Assembly (NCBI GenBank): GCA_036005125.1 | Contig: DASYQV010000221.1 | Span: 1-5,689, forward strand | Length of the DNA stretch: 5,689 bases | From: DASYQV01 sp036005125 | GTDB taxonomy: Bacteria > Acidobacteriota > Vicinamibacteria > Vicinamibacterales > UBA2999 | Direction of reading: 5' to 3' | Shown here: piece by piece, positions 1 to 5,689 of the stretch | Layout of the letters: every line of letters starts with the position of its first letter | How positions within the stretch are numbered: position 1 is the first letter of the stretch | Position numbers and translations under genes: made by a program | Notes under the pieces: generated by a model | What the model was told of the DNA's origin: nothing | The model's database searches: none | Seen by the model: only the letters and a program-made list of their open reading frames with translations

Positions 1-1
1 T

Positions 2-970
2 GTGACCCGCTATCTCGCCCGCCGGCTGCTCACCGCGATCCCGGTGCTGCTCGGCGTCACCTTGGTCACCTTCCTGCTGATGCACGCCGCCGCCGGAGAG
101 ATCGTTCCAGGCCTCAACTACAGCCCCGACCTGCGCCCTGACGACATCGAGCGTTTGCGCCGGAGTCTCGGCCTCGATCGGCCGATCCTGCTCCAGTACC
201 TGACGTGGCTCGGGGGCGTGGTCCGCGGCGATTTCGGCGTCTCGATGCTGAACAGCGTCCCCGTCACCGACGCGATCGCGGCGCGTCTGCCGAACACACT
301 CCTTCTGACCACAACGGCCCTCGTGCTGGGGGTCACGATCTCGATTCCCTTCGGGATCATTTCGGCCGTCCGCCGCGGGAAGACCGCCGACAACGCGCTG
401 ACGGTCCTGTCGGTGCTGGGGTTCTCGATCCCCGCGTTTTGGCTCGGCCTCGTCCTGATCCTTGTCTTCGCGATCCAGTTTCGGACGTGGGGCCTTCCGG
501 CACTGCCGACGGGAGGCGCCGAGACGCCGATCCTCGGCGGTGATCTCCTCGATCGTGTCACCCATCTCTTGCTGCCCGCGACGGTGCTCGCGTTCTTCTA
601 CATATCGGTGTGGTCGAGATTCGTCCGCTCGAGCATGCTCGAGGTGCTCGGGCGCGAGTACGTGCTCGTGGCGCGGGCGAAGGGTCTGAGACGCACGAGC
701 GTTCTCGTCGGGCACGCCTTGCGCAACGCGCTCATCCCGCTCGTCACCCTGCTCGGAGCGGAGCTTCCCGGCCTGGTGAGTGGAGGACTCGTCGTCGAGG
801 TCGTCTTCAGCTGGCCCGGCGTGGGCCTTTTCGCGTACCAGCGCGCCCTCGCCTACGACTACACGACGGTGATGGGCACGACGACGTTCGCCGCGCTCAT
901 GGTCGTCGCTGGCAGCCTCATCGCGGACGTTCTGTACGTCGTCGTCGATCCGCGAATCCGGTATTCGTGA
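2..970 (+). CDS. dppB: ABC transporter permease, DppB-like (dipeptide/oligopeptide/nickel family)
   Basis: This is one of the two inner-membrane channel subunits of a peptide-type ABC importer; it pairs with the next gene to form the translocation pore. The 322-residue length is normal for DppB. The N-terminus is typical (MTRYLARRLL, then a hydrophobic helix at about 9-27). A periplasmic segment with DPLR-like spacing of charged residues leads to the GLDRP...QY...GDFG signature at residues 57-79. Further membrane helices fall at about 99-121, 134-158, 187-207, 244-267 and 292-315. The cytoplasmic EAA loop that docks on the ATPase is at about 218-247 (REYVLVARAKG, ending in ALIPL), and the FSWPGVG motif is at 269-275. 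The GTG at base 2 gives the canonical N-terminus, but any ribosome site is outside the window. The family also covers oligopeptides, nickel, glutathione and some sugars, so the substrate is not fixed by the sequence. Confidence 0.95.
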   Translation: MTRYLARRLLTAIPVLLGVTLVTFLLMHAAAGEIVPGLNYSPDLRPDDIERLRRSLGLDRPILLQYLTWLGGVVRGDFGVSMLNSVPVTDAIAARLPNTLLLTTTALVLGVTISIPFGIISAVRRGKTADNALTVLSVLGFSIPAFWLGLVLILVFAIQFRTWGLPALPTGGAETPILGGDLLDRVTHLLLPATVLAFFYISVWSRFVRSSMLEVLGREYVLVARAKGLRRTSVLVGHALRNALIPLVTLLGAELPGLVSGGLVVEVVFSWPGVGLFAYQRALAYDYTTVMGTTTFAALMVVAGSLIADVLYVVVDPRIRYS

Positions 971-1833
971 GCTTCCGCACCTGGCGCGACCCAGGCCTTT
1001 TCGTCCGCATGCGCACGAGGCCGCTCGGCCTTGCGGCGATGGGATATCTGATCCTGGTCGCGCTCATCGCGGTTGCGGCGCCGCTCATCTCTGCGCTGGT
1101 CACGCGCCAGGATCCGCTCACGACGAATCTCGACGCGGCGTTCGGCGGCCCGAGCGCGGAACACTGGCTCGGCACCGACCAGCTCGGTCGCGACACGCTC
1201 ACGCGCCTCGTCTACGGCGCGCGGATCTCGCTTGGGGTCGGATTCCTCACCGCGGCGGTCCAGATCGCGGTCGGCGGTACCCTTGGCCTGCTCGCCGGGT
1301 ACCGCGGCGGATGGCTCGACGAAGGGATCATGCGGGTCGTCGACACGATCCTGGCGTTCCCGGCAATCTTCCTGTTCCTCGCGATGGCCATCGTCTTCCG
1401 CCCGGACGCGGTGGTCCTCTCGCTGATCATCGCGTCCGTGGGCTGGGGCCTCGTCGCGCGGCTCGTGCGCGGCGAGATCCTCTCTTTGAAGCAACACGAG
1501 TTCGTGCTCGCCGCCCGAGCAGTGGGCGCGACGCCCACGCGGATCGTCAGACGGCACCTCTTACCGAACGTCGCTCACGTGATCATCGTGTCGGCCAGTC
1601 TCAGCGTGGGGCAGATCATCCTTACCGAAGCGGCGCTCGATTTCCTCGGCCTGGGTGTGCCGCCGTCGACGCCGAGCTGGGGCAACATGCTGACCGCGGC
1701 CCAAGTGCTCCTCTATCGCTCACCGCTCCTGGTCGTGCTTCCTGGAACGACCATCGCCTTGACCGTTCTCGCAGCGACGCTCCTAGGGAACGCCATTCGC
1801 GACATCCTCGATCCGCGCCTGAAGAACGCGTAG
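967..1833 (+). CDS. dppC: ABC transporter permease, DppC-like (dipeptide/oligopeptide/nickel family)
   Basis: This is the second membrane subunit of the same importer, 288 residues from the GTG at 967. Visible hallmarks are an N-terminal cytoplasmic arm and first helix (about 20-43), the OppC-type signature HWLGTDQLGRDTLTR at 66-80 followed by YGARISL, the EAA loop at about 178-208 (EFVLAARAVGAT, then HLLPN), the EAALDFLGLGVPP motif at 221-233 followed by PSWGNML, and the C-terminal DPRL ending. The GTG start overlaps the stop codon of the preceding permease as GTGA, which suggests translational coupling and equal output of the two subunits. An in-frame ATG at 1009 is an alternative start, but it would remove most of the N-terminal arm. 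No clear Shine-Dalgarno precedes either start, consistent with coupling. No ATPase gene (DppD/DppF) follows, unlike many dpp operons, so those genes would have to lie upstream or elsewhere. Confidence 0.95.
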   Translation: MSFRTWRDPGLFVRMRTRPLGLAAMGYLILVALIAVAAPLISALVTRQDPLTTNLDAAFGGPSAEHWLGTDQLGRDTLTRLVYGARISLGVGFLTAAVQIAVGGTLGLLAGYRGGWLDEGIMRVVDTILAFPAIFLFLAMAIVFRPDAVVLSLIIASVGWGLVARLVRGEILSLKQHEFVLAARAVGATPTRIVRRHLLPNVAHVIIVSASLSVGQIILTEAALDFLGLGVPPSTPSWGNMLTAAQVLLYRSPLLVVLPGTTIALTVLAATLLGNAIRDILDPRLKNA

Positions 1834-1844
1834 CCGCGATGTAT

Positions 1845-1866
1845 CGTGCGCAGCGTCTGCTGCACG
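1845..1866 (+). other. Predicted intercistronic RNA hairpin after the permease pair
   Basis: Eleven bases after the second permease's stop codon, CGTGCGCAG (1845-1853) can pair with CTGC (1857-1860) and GCACG (1862-1866), giving nine base pairs, a CGT loop and one bulged T at 1861. A competing pairing is possible between CCGCG (1834-1838) and CGCGG (1865-1869). No run of T follows, so it is not a classical intrinsic terminator. It could stabilise the 3' end of the permease message, or partly attenuate reading into the next gene. It was found by eye, and in GC-rich DNA such pairing can occur by chance. Confidence 0.4.
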
Positions 1867-1901
1867 CGGCGGAAAGTGAAGAAATCCGAACTGCAACGAC
1901 T

Positions 1902-1908
1902 GGGGAGG
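1902..1908 (+). promoter_or_regulatory. Strong Shine-Dalgarno that decides the SnoaL-like start
   Basis: GGGGAGG lies five bases before the GTG at 1914. It is the only strong ribosome-binding site seen among the plus-strand genes here. It favours the GTG start over an in-frame ATG at 1839, which would add 25 residues of low similarity to the family and would place the start just upstream of the hairpin. Confidence 0.75.
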
Positions 1909-1913
1909 CAAGA

Positions 1914-2381
1914 GTGGCTACCGAAGTTCGCGTGAGCACCGATCTGGAGGCACGCATCCGGCGGCTTGAGGACATCGAAGCGATCAAGCAGCTCAAGTAC
2001 CACCAGATGGCCGTGCTCGACAAGCTCGACCCGAAGGCGATCTCCGAGTGCTACACCGAGGACGCGCTCTGGGAGGGCGGGACCGAGCGCCGCGATGGTC
2101 GGAAGGTCATCGAGGAACGGATGACCAACAATTTCAAGAAGGCGACCTGGTTCTTCCACGCGCTGGTGAACCCGGAGATCGAGGTCGACCCGGATGGGGT
2201 TCATGCCAAAGGAGCGTGGAAGCTGCTCGAATGGATGATCAGCAACGGGAAGCGGCAGTGGATGCTCGGCCGATTTGAGGACAAGTACCGGAAGGTTGAT
2301 GGCCAGTGGCTCGTCGAGTACAGCCACTGGTCACGCGAGTTCCAAGCCGAAGTGCTGAACGAGGTCATGGGCCCGGCCTAG
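1914..2381 (+). CDS. SnoaL-like / NTF2-fold (nuclear transport factor 2 family) protein
   Basis: This is a 155-residue single-domain protein of the SnoaL-like cone fold, a family of small cyclases, dehydratases, isomerases and non-catalytic binders. The layout is typical: an amphipathic N-terminal helix (RRLEDIEAIKQLKYHQ, 16-31), the AVLDKLDPKAISECYTEDA segment (33-51) that starts the first strand, a helix with the family's G(R)xxIxE pattern at 62-68, the strand around FFHALVNPEIEV (80-91), then paired strands AKGAWKLLEWM (98-108) and W132-HWS (to 140) forming the curved sheet. Possible pocket residues are Tyr29, Asp36, Tyr47 and His82, positions loosely comparable to the Tyr/Asp/His sets of dehydratases with this fold (scytalone dehydratase, BaiE). 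No signal peptide is seen, so it is probably cytoplasmic. It follows the permeases by 80 bases and precedes the barrel protein by 23, suggesting co-transcription with the latter. The substrate is unknown. Confidence 0.85.
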   Translation: MATEVRVSTDLEARIRRLEDIEAIKQLKYHQMAVLDKLDPKAISECYTEDALWEGGTERRDGRKVIEERMTNNFKKATWFFHALVNPEIEVDPDGVHAKGAWKLLEWMISNGKRQWMLGRFEDKYRKVDGQWLVEYSHWSREFQAEVLNEVMGPA

Positions 2382-2404
2382 CGACTGGCAGGCACGGATC
2401 GAAT

Positions 2405-3268
2405 ATGGACGAGCACCGGATCGGCTGCAGCACGTCGACCTTCCGATCCGCGCCGCTCGACGACGCGCTCGGTCGGATCGCCGCGAGCGGCGTGAAGCTC
2501 GTCGATCTATGGATGGCACCGCATTGGTGCCCGCACTTCGATCCGGTGAGTGCCACGCCGCTCGCGAAGCGCGAGCTGCGGGAGCGGTTCGAGTCGCGCG
2601 GCTTGGAGCTCGCGTCGTGCCGTGTGACGTCGGGTACGTTCCTCATCAACGACGAGCAGGGGCCCGAGATCGAAGGTCGCTATCAACGCCGGTCTCTTGA
2701 GCTCGCCGCCGAACTCGGCGTCCCGTTCCTGCTGGTCAGCACCGGACGGGACACCTGGGACAGCACGTTCGAGCGGAACGCGCGTCTGGTCGCGGACCAT
2801 CTGAACTCGCTGGGCAAGGATGCCAAGGGAATGGGCGTGCGGATCGGGATCGTGTGCCCGCACGTCTCGCAGCTCGGTCAGTTCTTCGACCGTGCGAAAC
2901 GGCTCATCGCGATGACCGATCCCGAATACGTCGGCGTCGCACTCGACACCGCACATGTGCGGCTCTCTGGAGGCACGCCGGTGGCGGCGCTGGAGGCATA
3001 CGGCGAACGCGTGGTCCACGTGCATCTGCGCGACTACAACGAAGGCCGCTACCTCATGACGCCGGGGGACGGCGACATCGATTGGGCCGGTTTCTTCCAG
3101 AAGCTCGATGCGATCGGATACGGTGGCGCGTGCACGCTGGCGCTCGAGTATCCCGGACAAAGCGTCGATCACCACGAGACCGAATACCGGCGCGCGCTCG
3201 CGCATGTGCAGGCGGCGGCGCGTTCGACGCAGACCGCTAGAAATCGGGCAAGAACTGGGGCGGGATAG
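2405..3268 (+). CDS. Sugar phosphate isomerase/epimerase family protein (xylose isomerase-like TIM barrel)
   Basis: This is a 287-residue protein of the AP_endonuc_2 / xylose isomerase-like barrel family, which includes inosose dehydratase (IolE), hydroxypyruvate isomerase and tagatose epimerases. Strand 1 is seen as HRIGCSTSTF (4-13), strand 2 as LVDLWM (32-37), and later strands as VPFLLVSTG (106-114), VRIGIVCPH (145-153), VGVALDTAHV (177-186) and VVHVHLRDY (203-211). A PGDGDIDW segment (220-227) and LALEYPG (245-251) follow. Probable divalent-metal ligands are Asp181, His207 and Glu248, with His184 and Arg215 near the substrate. The glutamate usually found on strand 5 appears to be Cys151, in a CPH rather than an ENH or EPH context. 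The ATG at 2405 puts the first beta strand directly after the start; its ribosome site is weak, and the 23-base gap suggests coupling to the SnoaL-like gene. The last 15 or so residues are a low-complexity, Arg/Ala-rich tail. The exact reaction cannot be read from the sequence. Confidence 0.9.
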   Translation: MDEHRIGCSTSTFRSAPLDDALGRIAASGVKLVDLWMAPHWCPHFDPVSATPLAKRELRERFESRGLELASCRVTSGTFLINDEQGPEIEGRYQRRSLELAAELGVPFLLVSTGRDTWDSTFERNARLVADHLNSLGKDAKGMGVRIGIVCPHVSQLGQFFDRAKRLIAMTDPEYVGVALDTAHVRLSGGTPVAALEAYGERVVHVHLRDYNEGRYLMTPGDGDIDWAGFFQKLDAIGYGGACTLALEYPGQSVDHHETEYRRALAHVQAAARSTQTARNRARTGAG

Positions 3269-3269
3269 C

Positions 3270-3283
3270 GGGCGGTGGCGCCC
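3270..3283. terminator. Short GC hairpin between convergent genes, possible weak terminator
   Basis: GGGCG (3270-3274) and CGCCC (3279-3283) form a 5-bp stem with a GTGG loop, in the 29-base space between the two converging stop codons. There is no T-run on either side, so at most it is a weak or factor-assisted bidirectional terminator. The position is right but the structure is short, hence low confidence. Confidence 0.25.
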
Positions 3284-3297
3284 TGGTTCCGCGCTCG

Positions 3298-5085
3298 CTA
3301 TATCCGAGAGCTGAAGAAGTCGACGATCCTCTTCGTCGCGTCGGCGAGGTTATGGGCGTGCGCGAACCCGTGCCCTTCATCCTCGTATCTGACGTACGTC
3401 ACGTCGTGACCACGCCGGCGTAACGGCTCCACGACCCGCTCGGCCTGTAAGACCGAGACCAGCGAGTCGTTTGCACCGTGGATGACGAGGATCGGCGCTT
3501 CGATGGAATCGACGAAATTCGCCGGTGAAATCGATGCGAGGAACTCCCGGTCGCGCGCGAGTGAACCGAACTCAACCTCTCGGAGTGGCCGGCGCCACGG
3601 CGGGACGCGCTCGAACTGCGCCACATAGTCAGAGACCGCGCGTATCGCCACGCTTGCCGCGAATCGTCTGGGAAAGAACGCCGCAGCGGCCAACGCAAGG
3701 TAGCCCCCGTACGACGCACCCATGACACCGATGTGACCGGTCGGTGCGATCCCTTCGCGCGCAAGCCAATCCGAGGCCGCATCCACGTCTTGAACCGAGT
3801 GCATCCGAAGATGAACATCGTCCAGTGATCGGTAGCGCACACCGTACCCCGTGGAGCCCCGCACGTTCGGGAAGAGCACGTTGAATCCGAGGCCGACGAG
3901 CGCCACGGTCCATGGGAACCAGCGAGGCCGCGATTGCGCCTCGGGGCCACCATGCAGATCGATGACGGTAGGTCTACATCCGCCCGATCGCGGCCGGAGA
4001 AGAAAAGCCGGGATTTCGAGTCCGTCGAAGCTCCCAAACCGTACCGATTCGACGATTGGGAGATCCGCAAGATCGATCCCCTCCATTGATGGGGGGACGA
4101 CGAGCCGAGCATCGCCGCCCGCGTCGCAGACGTAAATCGCCGACGGCGACTCGTAGCGTTCGAGGGCGAACGCCAGGCGGCCATCTGGATCGAGCGCGAG
4201 AGACTGCCCAGTCCACTCGGACGGCAGCGCTCCCAAGGGATGGCCTGTGACCATGTGATCTGTGCCGTGACTCACGACATGGATCTCGGCCAGCCCCTCC
4301 CGATCGAGTTCGTACGCCCAGCCATCGCCATTCGTGGCGAGAGCAGTGACCTCGCTATCCGCGAGCACCAACGGCTCGCAGGTTCCGTCGGTCGCCAACC
4401 GAAAGACACCCGCCAGGTCTCGGCCACGGTTCGAGAGCACGAGGACATCGGACCCGTAGGACCAGGGATTGTCGTAAAGGGCCGGCGGCTCGTTTGGGGT
4501 CATCTGGCGGATCGCGCCGGAGCGGTCAACGTGGATGAGGTGGTGGTGCTGAAGCCGGTCTCGGTGCGCGGACACGACGACGCTTCCGTCGTCAAGGATC
4601 GCGGCCTTCATCCCGGATCCGTCGTGCTTCAACAGCATTCGGGGAGCGCCGCCACCCACAGGGAACGCGAGCAGGTCGAAGAAGCGCTCCTCCCGAAGAT
4701 TCGCAAACGCGAGTACCTCGCGTTGATCGGGGACCCAGCCCACCAGGTGATGGACGCGGCCCGGCACGCTGCTGAGGGTGCGCGGACCCTCGCCATTCGT
4801 TCGCATCACGCTCAGCGACCAGTGCTGCGCGCCGCCGAGGTCCTCGGCGAACGCTACGAGTGAACCATCCGGTGAGAGCGCATACGCGCCCACTCGGTCC
4901 GAGTGCGTGAGGAGCGTCTCGGTCGCGTTGGCCGAGGAGCGAAACCAGAGCTGCATAGCCCCGGTCCGATCGGCGGTGAAGAAGAGGTCGCCGTCGGCCC
5001 CAAAACCGGGACGCACCGCCCCGGTCGCTGCCACGATGCGTTCGATAACTAGGCCGCCCAAACCTCGCCGAAAAGCCGGAGCCAA
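3298..5085 (-). CDS. S9 family serine peptidase (prolyl oligopeptidase / acylaminoacyl-peptidase-like)
   Basis: This is a two-domain cytoplasmic peptidase of about 595 residues. The N-terminal part, to about residue 340, has beta-propeller repeats of the TolB/WD40-like kind: SPDGSLVAFA (71-80), DPDGRLAFALERYESP (299-314), and similar strands between them. The C-terminal part is an alpha/beta-hydrolase with the oxyanion motif HGGPE (378-382), NVRGSTGYG (407-415), nucleophile Ser458 in GASYGG (456-461), Asp540 in HGANDS (536-541) and His572 in DEGHGF (569-574), so the triad is complete. Such enzymes release dipeptides or N-acylated residues from short peptides. No signal peptide is seen. The start is uncertain: the TTG at 5085 overlaps the upstream M19 gene by 37 bases and keeps all of blade 1 (RIVAATGAVRPGFGADG). 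Alternatives are TTG at 5061 and GTG at 5034, the latter just past the M19 stop. It is probably in one operon with the M19 dipeptidase. Confidence 0.93.
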   Translation of the reverse strand: MAPAFRRGLGGLVIERIVAATGAVRPGFGADGDLFFTADRTGAMQLWFRSSANATETLLTHSDRVGAYALSPDGSLVAFAEDLGGAQHWSLSVMRTNGEGPRTLSSVPGRVHHLVGWVPDQREVLAFANLREERFFDLLAFPVGGGAPRMLLKHDGSGMKAAILDDGSVVVSAHRDRLQHHHLIHVDRSGAIRQMTPNEPPALYDNPWSYGSDVLVLSNRGRDLAGVFRLATDGTCEPLVLADSEVTALATNGDGWAYELDREGLAEIHVVSHGTDHMVTGHPLGALPSEWTGQSLALDPDGRLAFALERYESPSAIYVCDAGGDARLVVPPSMEGIDLADLPIVESVRFGSFDGLEIPAFLLRPRSGGCRPTVIDLHGGPEAQSRPRWFPWTVALVGLGFNVLFPNVRGSTGYGVRYRSLDDVHLRMHSVQDVDAASDWLAREGIAPTGHIGVMGASYGGYLALAAAAFFPRRFAASVAIRAVSDYVAQFERVPPWRRPLREVEFGSLARDREFLASISPANFVDSIEAPILVIHGANDSLVSVLQAERVVEPLRRRGHDVTYVRYEDEGHGFAHAHNLADATKRIVDFFSSRI

Positions 5086-5689
5086 TTACCGCCTAGCACT
5101 TTCGCGATCTCTTCGTCGCTGTAGCCGCGCGAGACGAGTCCCCGCGTGACATTCGGGAACTCGCTGACCGCGCTGAATCCCTGCGCCCGCATGGTCTCGA
5201 AGACGAACCCGGTCGGGTACCAACGCTTTGTCATCGATTCCCACGACAGTTTCGTGAACGACTCATAGACGTCCGACCCGATGGCGACATGATCGATGCC
5301 GATGAGGTCGATGGCGTAGTCGAACATGTCCATCATGTCGTCGACGGTAGGCTGCACACCTGGCGTCTTGTGACACAGCATCGAGTGGGCCGAGATGCCC
5401 ATCACTCCGCCGGTCGCTGCCATGTCCTTCATCTGTTGGTCGGTGATGTTCCGCTTGCCCGGACCGACCGCCTTCGGATTGGCGTGTGAGTAAATGACCG
5501 GTTTTGTCGAGTACCGGGTGGCGTCGAGGGAGGTCTTCTCGCCAACGTGAGAGAGATCCACGCAGATGCCGAGGCGGTTCATCTCCTGTACTGATTGCCG
5601 CCCGTAGGAAGTGAGTCCGCGGTCATCCGGCTCCATGCAGCCGTCGCCTAGCGCATTTCGTTCGTTGTAGGTCAGCTGCGCGATACGTA
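5049..5689 (-). CDS. Membrane dipeptidase-like metallopeptidase, M19 family (partial, N-terminus beyond right edge)
   Basis: The last 212 residues of an M19 (renal-dipeptidase-like) zinc peptidase, which hydrolyses dipeptides including some with a D-residue at the C-terminal side. The reading frame stays open to the right edge: upstream of the Met codon at 5636 it reads AQLTYNERNALGDGC, a family hallmark, so that Met is internal. Counting from it, visible motifs are CVDLSHVG with metal ligand His30, IYSHANP with metal ligand His51, Arg62 in KRNITDQQ (substrate carboxylate binding in the family), GGVMGIS (76-82), the substrate Asp122 in AIGSDVYES (118-126), and the closing GGNWLRLFG (182-190). 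The HxD and bridging-Glu metal ligands, about 150 residues, are off the window. The usual GSDFDG is replaced by GSDVYE. It reads into the S9 peptidase gene, which makes a coherent pair: one enzyme makes dipeptides, the other splits them. Confidence 0.95.
   Translation of the reverse strand, partial: RIAQLTYNERNALGDGCMEPDDRGLTSYGRQSVQEMNRLGICVDLSHVGEKTSLDATRYSTKPVIYSHANPKAVGPGKRNITDQQMKDMAATGGVMGISAHSMLCHKTPGVQPTVDDMMDMFDYAIDLIGIDHVAIGSDVYESFTKLSWESMTKRWYPTGFVFETMRAQGFSAVSEFPNVTRGLVSRGYSDEEIAKVLGGNWLRLFGEVWAA

Noticed and set aside
610..966. N-terminal extension of the second permease frame back to 610
   Set aside because: The extension is an Arg-rich translation of the first permease in another frame; the family N-terminus begins at the GTG at 967.
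859..1557. Long antisense open frame over the second permease (232 codons)
   Set aside because: Its product is dominated by Arg, Glu and Asp with no family resemblance; it mirrors the GC-rich third positions of the clear permease gene on the plus strand.
1311..1913. N-terminal extension of the SnoaL-like frame into the second permease and the gap
   Set aside because: The upstream part is an out-of-frame reading of the permease; the strong Shine-Dalgarno at 1902-1908 points to the GTG at 1914.
1713..2327. Antisense open frame spanning the permease end and the SnoaL-like gene (204 codons)
   Set aside because: It crosses two real genes and their gap, has no ribosome site I can support, and its product matches no family I recognise.
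2507..3205. Long antisense open frame over the TIM-barrel gene (232 codons)
   Set aside because: The plus strand here encodes recognisable barrel motifs throughout, and the antisense product shows no domain pattern.
4240..4863. Plus-strand open frame inside the S9 peptidase (207 codons)
   Set aside because: It lies wholly within the propeller domain of a gene with a full catalytic triad; the product is compositionally typical of an antisense shadow.
5634..5636. Met codon at 5636 as the start of the M19 gene
   Set aside because: The frame stays open to the window edge and upstream residues match a conserved M19 segment (QLTYNERNALGDG), so this Met is internal and the gene is truncated by the window.
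1..5689. Search for mobile elements, CRISPR arrays, tRNA/rRNA, toxin-antitoxin or defence genes
   Set aside because: Nothing seen: no transposase or integrase motif, no regularly spaced direct repeats, no tRNA-like cloverleaf, and genes fill almost the whole window.

Overview
The window is a gene-dense, GC-rich stretch of bacterial chromosome with GTG and possible TTG starts and very short gaps. It carries six protein genes in two converging blocks. All lineage evidence is indirect: high GC with G/C-rich third codon positions, and a mix of Dpp-type permeases, a SnoaL-like protein, a xylose-isomerase-like barrel, an S9 peptidase and an M19 dipeptidase. This would fit a soil or environmental bacterium such as an actinobacterium, a Chloroflexota member or a related uncultured lineage. 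No rRNA, tRNA or marker gene is present to settle it.

Left block, plus strand (2-3268): two inner-membrane permeases of a peptide/nickel-type ABC transporter (DppB-like, then DppC-like) are joined by a 4-base stop/start overlap. A gap of 80 bases holding a predicted RNA hairpin follows. Next comes a small SnoaL/NTF2-fold protein with a strong Shine-Dalgarno, and 23 bases later a TIM-barrel protein of the sugar phosphate isomerase/epimerase (IolE/xylose isomerase-like) family. No substrate-binding protein or ATPase gene of the transporter is in view. If they are linked, they must lie left of base 1.

Right block, minus strand (3298-5689): the C-terminal two thirds of an M19 (renal-dipeptidase-like) metallopeptidase runs in from the right edge. 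It is followed by, and probably overlaps, a complete S9 prolyl-oligopeptidase-family serine peptidase with a beta-propeller and an alpha/beta-hydrolase domain. The two blocks end tail to tail with 29 bases between the stop codons.

Taken together this looks like a peptide (or amide-linked small molecule) uptake and breakdown locus: the transporter brings in the substrate, the S9 and M19 enzymes cut it, and the SnoaL-like and TIM-barrel proteins may modify a non-peptide part of it. The last step is inference from proximity alone. I see no mobile element, CRISPR array, phage gene, toxin-antitoxin pair or defence system, and nothing that is clearly a new system. The most distinctive details are the apparent loss of one canonical metal-ligand Glu in the barrel protein, a possible dehydratase-like Tyr/Asp/His set in the SnoaL-like protein, and the intercistronic hairpin.
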